64,000 nt of DNA from the NCBI RefSeq assembly GCF_047663525.1, contig NC_092588.1, positions 92,935,501 through 92,999,500 on the forward strand, written 5' to 3'. Positions 59,126 through 64,000 of this stretch are shown here, in pieces. Position 1 is the stretch's first letter. Each line of letters opens with the position of its first letter. Under the pieces are notes generated by a model, which did no database searches, was not told where the DNA came from, and worked only from the letters and a program-made list of their open reading frames with translations. The DNA comes from Anas platyrhynchos (taxonomy: Eukaryota; Chordata; Aves; Anseriformes; Anatidae). The position numbers and the translations under genes are program-made.

Positions 59126-59570
59126 TGTTATATATAGAGTGGTAATTTGTGTCAAGAAGATGGTTGATATTAATAAAGAAGGGGGAGATTTGGGAGTGTG
59201 GCCATGGGGGTCGGCAAGCCCCATGGTTGATGATAACATCAGACTCTTAATGATGAGGCCATCAGGAATGTAAAAGAGCTTAGAAGGAACAAAGAAGGGT
59301 GATTCAGGAGACTCCATGCAGTCTTGGGTTTCTTGTTCTCCAGCCATTAAGGCATGGAAGTTGCTGGGTGTTTGCTGTTGCTGTTATATGCAAAGTTGTT
59401 TGACCAATGAAAAGTTGTTTTTGAAAAGGACTGCTGTGGGGAGAAGGGTATAAAAGGGGAGACTGTCCTCAACACGATATAATGAAGTTATGTCATCAAT
59501 AAAGAAGTAGAAAGAAGGAATGAAAAGGAACAGGCTAGCAGAACGGAGACCAGGACGGGAACAGGCACAT
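59126..59570 (+). mobile_element. LTR, TGTTATATAT family, + strand, variant b
   Basis: The only family member on the + strand. It starts TGTTATATATAGAGTGG at 59126 and follows copies 1 and 2 through GGGTATAAAAGGGGAG (59447), AATAAAGAAG (59500) and GGAGACCAGGACGGGAACAG. The match ends at GGCACATTGA near 59570. Whether this is the true LTR end of variant b or a truncation is unclear; no target duplication was found. Confidence 0.75.
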
Positions 59571-61705
59571 TGAATGAATATGGGTTCAGCCTCCTCCCCA
59601 CCAGATCCCTTTGCATCAGGAAACTGCAACTCCACTACTGTTGGACATAAATATCATGCTTAAGAAGGCAAGAGAGGAAGATATTTGCTGTGCCTGGACC
59701 CTTCAGCATTACCCAGTCCAGCAGAAAAGAAGAAAGGTAGGTTTAAGTGAAATCAAGCTCCTGGAAGTATTTTTCTCCTCAGTCCACCTAGCATACAATG
59801 CATGGTGATAGCCACGAGGTGTGCACAGTGCTCCTGTATGAACCATACCCTGACTCTTAACCTCTTTCAGTCTCCTTTCATTTCCACATGATGGAGCTCA
59901 GAAATCATTTTTATCCCACAGCTCTGTGATCCCACTGATGCTCCTGGTGCTCCCACAGCTGATCCCCAGGTACACCAATCCCTCCCAGAAGGTTTTACCC
60001 AGGGAGTTTGCTGGTTGATGTCAGAGCCCTCTCACTGTGGCTGTATCAGCAAGGCTGCCATGCTCTGCCCTCCACAGAGCCCATTTCCTCAATGTACATG
60101 TTGTTTTTTTTCAGCAGTACCACTCATGCAATTTAAGGAAGAGCTGCATGCTGTGAACCTTAATCATCACTGACATACGAACACAATCACTGTTTGGTGT
60201 TTACATGACAGATCAGTGGTAAACCTGGCATTAAACTCTCCCTAGAGTCCTCACACCCCACTCGCAGTCACCTGTGGCAGTGCTGCTCAATCCTGGAGCA
60301 GAAAGCATCCATTAAAATGAGGCAATACTGTTCTCTATAGCTTGCATGACACTGAATGTAGTAAGATTACATTTAACATTAAATTTACGTTTTTGAATTG
60401 TTAAAACCACTAGCAGATCTTCTAAAAAGATGTTACGTCAGTAACATATCTATGTTATACTACACAGTTATAAGGCAAGTTTACAAACAACCTATCAAAA
60501 CTGACAAACTTTTATTAAGTTATCACTTACCAACAATCTATATCTAGGCTCTCTACGAAGTGATGACAGCAACCCATTGGACACTTGCTTTAGCTAGAAA
60601 AAATCTGGAAAGTTCAGTTGTGCAAAATCAGCAATAAAAGTTTAGAAACGTTGATAAAGGTTTTCTGTTTTCAGGAAAATGATGTTGCCATCTGAGGCTT
60701 CAGTACTCAAAAAGAATACTTTCAAGGAATATTTCACTGTAATTGTGTTTTTATCCTCTGGCCTTCTAGTCTGTGACTCAGAACTGGTATTAAATAAACT
60801 CATTGGAGGAAAAATTTCAGCTGAAAGAAATTGTGCAGCAGATTAGAAAACACTTCTCAGTTAAGATTTTGAACGTTGATGCCATCATCTCACATTTTTC
60901 CTACTGGCTAGGACACTAATGTTTCAAAACATTTCTAACTGTTCATACACACAGTAAAATTAAACCTGAACTGTCAAGAAATATCCAGGACACTAGAAGG
61001 GACATTGTGCTTGAAGCATATGTCTGTGCTCCCCCAGTGATTCCTGTGGAAGCACAGAAGCCATCAGACAAAACAAAGACTGACAAAGAGTCCCAGCTCA
61101 GGTTTAACAGAGCAGAGCAGAGATGATTTTCTTGCTGTGCTCAGATATTCCAAGCAGAGCAAGCTATCCTCCTCTGGATGGCCATGGGTAGCATCGCTGG
61201 ACCAGCCTGACACCTCAAGATATTTGGAAGCACTATGCTGCCCATCACGGTAACAGCTGGCACAGAGGGCAGTGAAAGAGGACATGCAGTTGCAAGCATG
61301 GAAAAGAAAAATAAGGGTAAACCACAGCTCCTGTGGAGAGAATCATTCTTATGGTGTGGCCTATTCGTATTAATCTCATAAGAGGAATAAGGACCCAATC
61401 AACACCATGAAGAAAAATTCCTGTTTCAGGTGTTCCTGTGATGACATCTCAGGTGACATCAACATACTCAGCACTACCACTTTCCTCTTCTTGCTCGACT
61501 CATTTTTCCCCCCTTCTCTCTTCCTCTGTACTTGGTCATTCCCTTTTCACTCTCCCACACAGACCACAGGGCTGTCAGCCCTTTCATGCTCACAGTTTTT
61601 GGGGTAAAACAGATGCCATCACTGCCTTCCAAAGGGCAAACTTTTGCTCCCAGGACTGGAAAGCAAGTTAGGGAGAAAGTATAGGAATAGGTTCTGATGG
61701 TCACA
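59571..61705. other. Noncoding DNA
   Basis: No gene or transposon was recognised. Scattered open frames overlap on both strands without motifs. Confidence 0.5.
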
Positions 61706-63062
61706 TATTAGAATCACCTAGGTTGGAAGAGACCTCCAAGATCACCTTGTCCAACCTCTGACCTAACACTAACAAGTCCTCCACTAAACCATATCACTAA
61801 GCTCTACATCTAAACATCTTTTAAAGACCTCCAGGGGTGGTGACTCAGCCACTTCCCTGGGCAGCCCATTCTAATGCCTAACAACCAAAACCCTTTCAGT
61901 AAAGTTCTTCTTAAAATCCAACCTAACTTCCTAGGCGCAACTTTAGCCCATTCCCCTTCGTCCTGTTACCAGGCATGTGGGAGAATAGACCAATCCCCAC
62001 CTTGCTACAGCCTCCTTTAAGGTATCCGTAGAGTCTAATAAGGTCGCCCCTGAGACTCCTCTTCTCCAGGCTGAACAAGCCCAGCTCCCTCAGCCGCTCC
62101 TCGTGAGACTTGTTCTCCAGACCCCTCACCAGCTTTGTCACCCTTCTCTGGACCCGCTCAAGCACCTCGATGTCCTTCTTGTAGCGAGGGGCCCAAAACT
62201 GAACACAGTACTTGAGGTGCGGCCTCACCAGAGCCGAGTACAGGGGGACAATCACTTCCCTAGCCCTGCTGGCCACACCGCTTCTTATACAAGCCACGAT
62301 GTTGTTGGCCTTCTTGGCCACCCGAGCACACTGCTGCCTCATATTCAGCTGACTATCAACCAATACTCCCAGGTCCTTCTCTGCCTGGCAGCTTTCTAAC
62401 CACTCATCTCCCAGCCTGTAGCGCTGCTTGGGGTTGTTGTGCCCCAGGTGCAGGACCCAGCACTTGGCCTTGTTGAACTTCATTCAGTTGGCCTCAGCCC
62501 ATCCGTGCAGCCTATCCAGATCCTCCTGCAGAGCCTTCCTACCCTCGAGCAGATCGACACACGCACCTAACTTGGTGTCATCTGCAAACTTACTGAGGGT
62601 GCACTCGATCCCCTCATCCAGATCATCAATAAAGATATTAAAGAGAACTGGCCCTAGTACTGAGCCCTGGGGGACTCCACTAGCGACCGGCCTCCAATTG
62701 GATTTAATTCTATTCACCACGACTCTTTGGGCCCGGCTATCCAGACATTTTCTAACCCAATGAAGCATACGATGCCAGCCCAAGCCACAAGCAGTCAGTT
62801 TCTCGAGGAGAATGCTGTGGGAAACGGTGTCAAAAGCCTTACTGAAGTCAAGGCAGACCACATCCACAGTCTTTCCCTCATCCACTAAGCACGCCACCTT
62901 GTCATGGAAGGAGATCAGGTTCGTCAAGCAGGACCTGCCTTTCATAAACCCATGCTGACTGGGCCTGATCACCTGGTTGCTCTGCAAGTTACGCTCTTGA
63001 TAGTGACACTCAAGATAATCTGCTCCATGAACTTCCTTAACACTGAGGTCAAACTAACAGAC
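61706..63062 (-). mobile_element. CR1 LINE fragment, third subfamily
   Basis: CR1 on the minus strand with a different 3' end (TTAGAATCACCTAGGTTGGAAGAGACC on +) from copies A and B, so from another CR1 subfamily. Similarity runs from about 61706 to 63062 and covers the reverse transcriptase and C-terminal part of ORF2. It is 5' truncated; no target duplication was found. Confidence 0.9.
61923..62987 (-). pseudogene. CR1 ORF2 reverse transcriptase, one stop and tail shift
   Basis: Two open pieces (62987-62484 and 62483-61923) are in the same frame and are separated only by a TGA at 62484-62486. Copies A and B have Arg at this place (ANRMKF / TNRMKF), so a CGA-to-TGA change at a CpG is the likely cause. 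The catalytic motifs are intact: [20 protein letters not shown] and FADD at 62577-62588. The frame ends early at 61923 in RLGS. The expected C-terminal tail (FTERVLV...GLPREV) continues in another frame, so there is also a shift near 61930. With 5' truncation as well, the copy is dead, but it retains the best-preserved catalytic core in the window. Confidence 0.9.
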
Positions 63063-64000
63063 CATTAGATTAGCATCTGTGCTTTTACTGTGCTGGTCAG
63101 TTCAGACTTAAGCCTAGCAGGGGCAGGAGCAGCCAACAAAAACCCAGACAAGCACTAACAAGGAAGCAGTGACTGGAGACCTTTTCTGAACAACAACAAA
63201 AATGCATCAGCTTCTTCAATCTACCTCTATGAAGACTATGTTGCTCTACAGCTCAGGAGGCAAATATGTTTTTTGCTGTTTAGTGCATGAGAACATCACC
63301 TCTTTTTTTGCCGGGCAGGAATTAGGTCCTTCTAGAATACTCTGTAATGCTTTGTGTTCTTTCAAATAATGAAAAAGGTTGGAGACCTTGCAATAATTGT
63401 CTCAAACAGAGACATTAATGAATCATTCATCAAATGAAAGGGAACAAGTATTACATAACACGCTTTAGAAAACTTGCCTTTGATCCAGTAATTTAGCAGC
63501 TGGCAGCTGCCTCGTCTTCACACACACACACAGGGATTAAAACAATTAGAGAAAAATTGGGCTCAAAGCTACCATGGCCAAAGGCTAGAGGGTGAAATTT
63601 TCAAACATCCTGTGTGGCTTATACACTCACATCCTACCCAAGAGCTGAAGTTTTAACTTTCCACAACACTTCTCCTGCAAACCGTTGTGCAGAAATCCAG
63701 TTCCCCTGCTGGCACCACAACCCCATTCATAGAGCCAAATGGCCATCCCCACCCACAACTGCACTGCTTCTGCACATGGAGCATGTTTTGCGTGTTCACA
63801 TCGACTGCTGCAGCTGAAGTGCTCCTCCTGCCAAAGGGTCAAACCTGTATACTTGGATAGTCATATCTGCTTGCTTACTACATGTGCTTTGTTAACCTTT
63901 GTTAACTTTAGCTGCTTAAACAGAAGACAGATGACAGCCATTGAGCAGGTTTAGGGATTTTTTCCATTTCTCTCAGTGTGATGGGTAGTGTGTTATTGAA
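63063..64000. other. Noncoding DNA
   Basis: No gene was recognised. A short (CA)n lies at 63519-63532. Confidence 0.5.

Noticed and set aside
1-64000. CRISPR arrays, tRNA, rRNA or bacterial mobile elements
   Set aside because: No regular spacer repeats, no cloverleaf with A/B boxes and no bacterial gene structure were seen. The window is vertebrate in style throughout.

Overview
This window looks like noncoding bird nuclear DNA. The main evidence is four CR1-type LINE fragments carrying the family's short octamer-like 3' ends (CATAGAAT-type repeats on the + strand), several long-terminal-repeat (LTR) families, and an ERV-L-type retrovirus, all in AT-rich sequence with long vertebrate-style introns or intergenic DNA. 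I see no operons, prokaryotic genes, tRNA, rRNA or CRISPR. I cannot fix the species. The LTR density between 39 and 60 kb would suit a repeat-rich region such as a sex chromosome or heterochromatin edge, but that is inference.

Layout. 1-4.2 kb has no supported gene. 4.26-8.87 kb is a 3'-truncated ERV-L-like provirus on the + strand: 5' LTR, Lys-type primer binding site, broken gag, protease with DTG, reverse transcriptase with YIDD, and the start of RNase H. At 10.8 kb is the one good candidate for a host coding exon: a terminal exon whose 32 codons read like the end of an SH3 domain, with a splice acceptor before it and a polyadenylation signal about 460 bp after its stop. 14.5-15.6 kb is an old CR1. 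17.4-19.8 kb holds a solo LTR, a fragment of a second LTR family and a truncated LTR. 20.1-21.0 kb is a young CR1. 21-34.6 kb is low-repeat DNA with only simple repeats. 34.6-35.0 kb is a decayed LTR.

From 39 to 60 kb the window is a graveyard of nested retroviral pieces, nearly all on the minus strand. It includes a provirus of one family at 43.9-46.5 kb that was split by a later solo LTR, and five or more members of a second family that share one end of the LTR but have different middles and opposite ends. A second young CR1 (51.7-53.2 kb) and a third (61.7-63.1 kb) each carry a long ORF2 piece broken by one in-frame stop.

The most unusual item is a short open frame right after the LTR of the 45-46 kb provirus. 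It encodes a 42-residue, single-membrane-span protein with an MG start, and a diverged second copy in the window is still open. The second point worth following is the modular structure of the family with TGTTATATAT ends. No host gene is complete in the window, and all retroviral frames described here are broken or partial.
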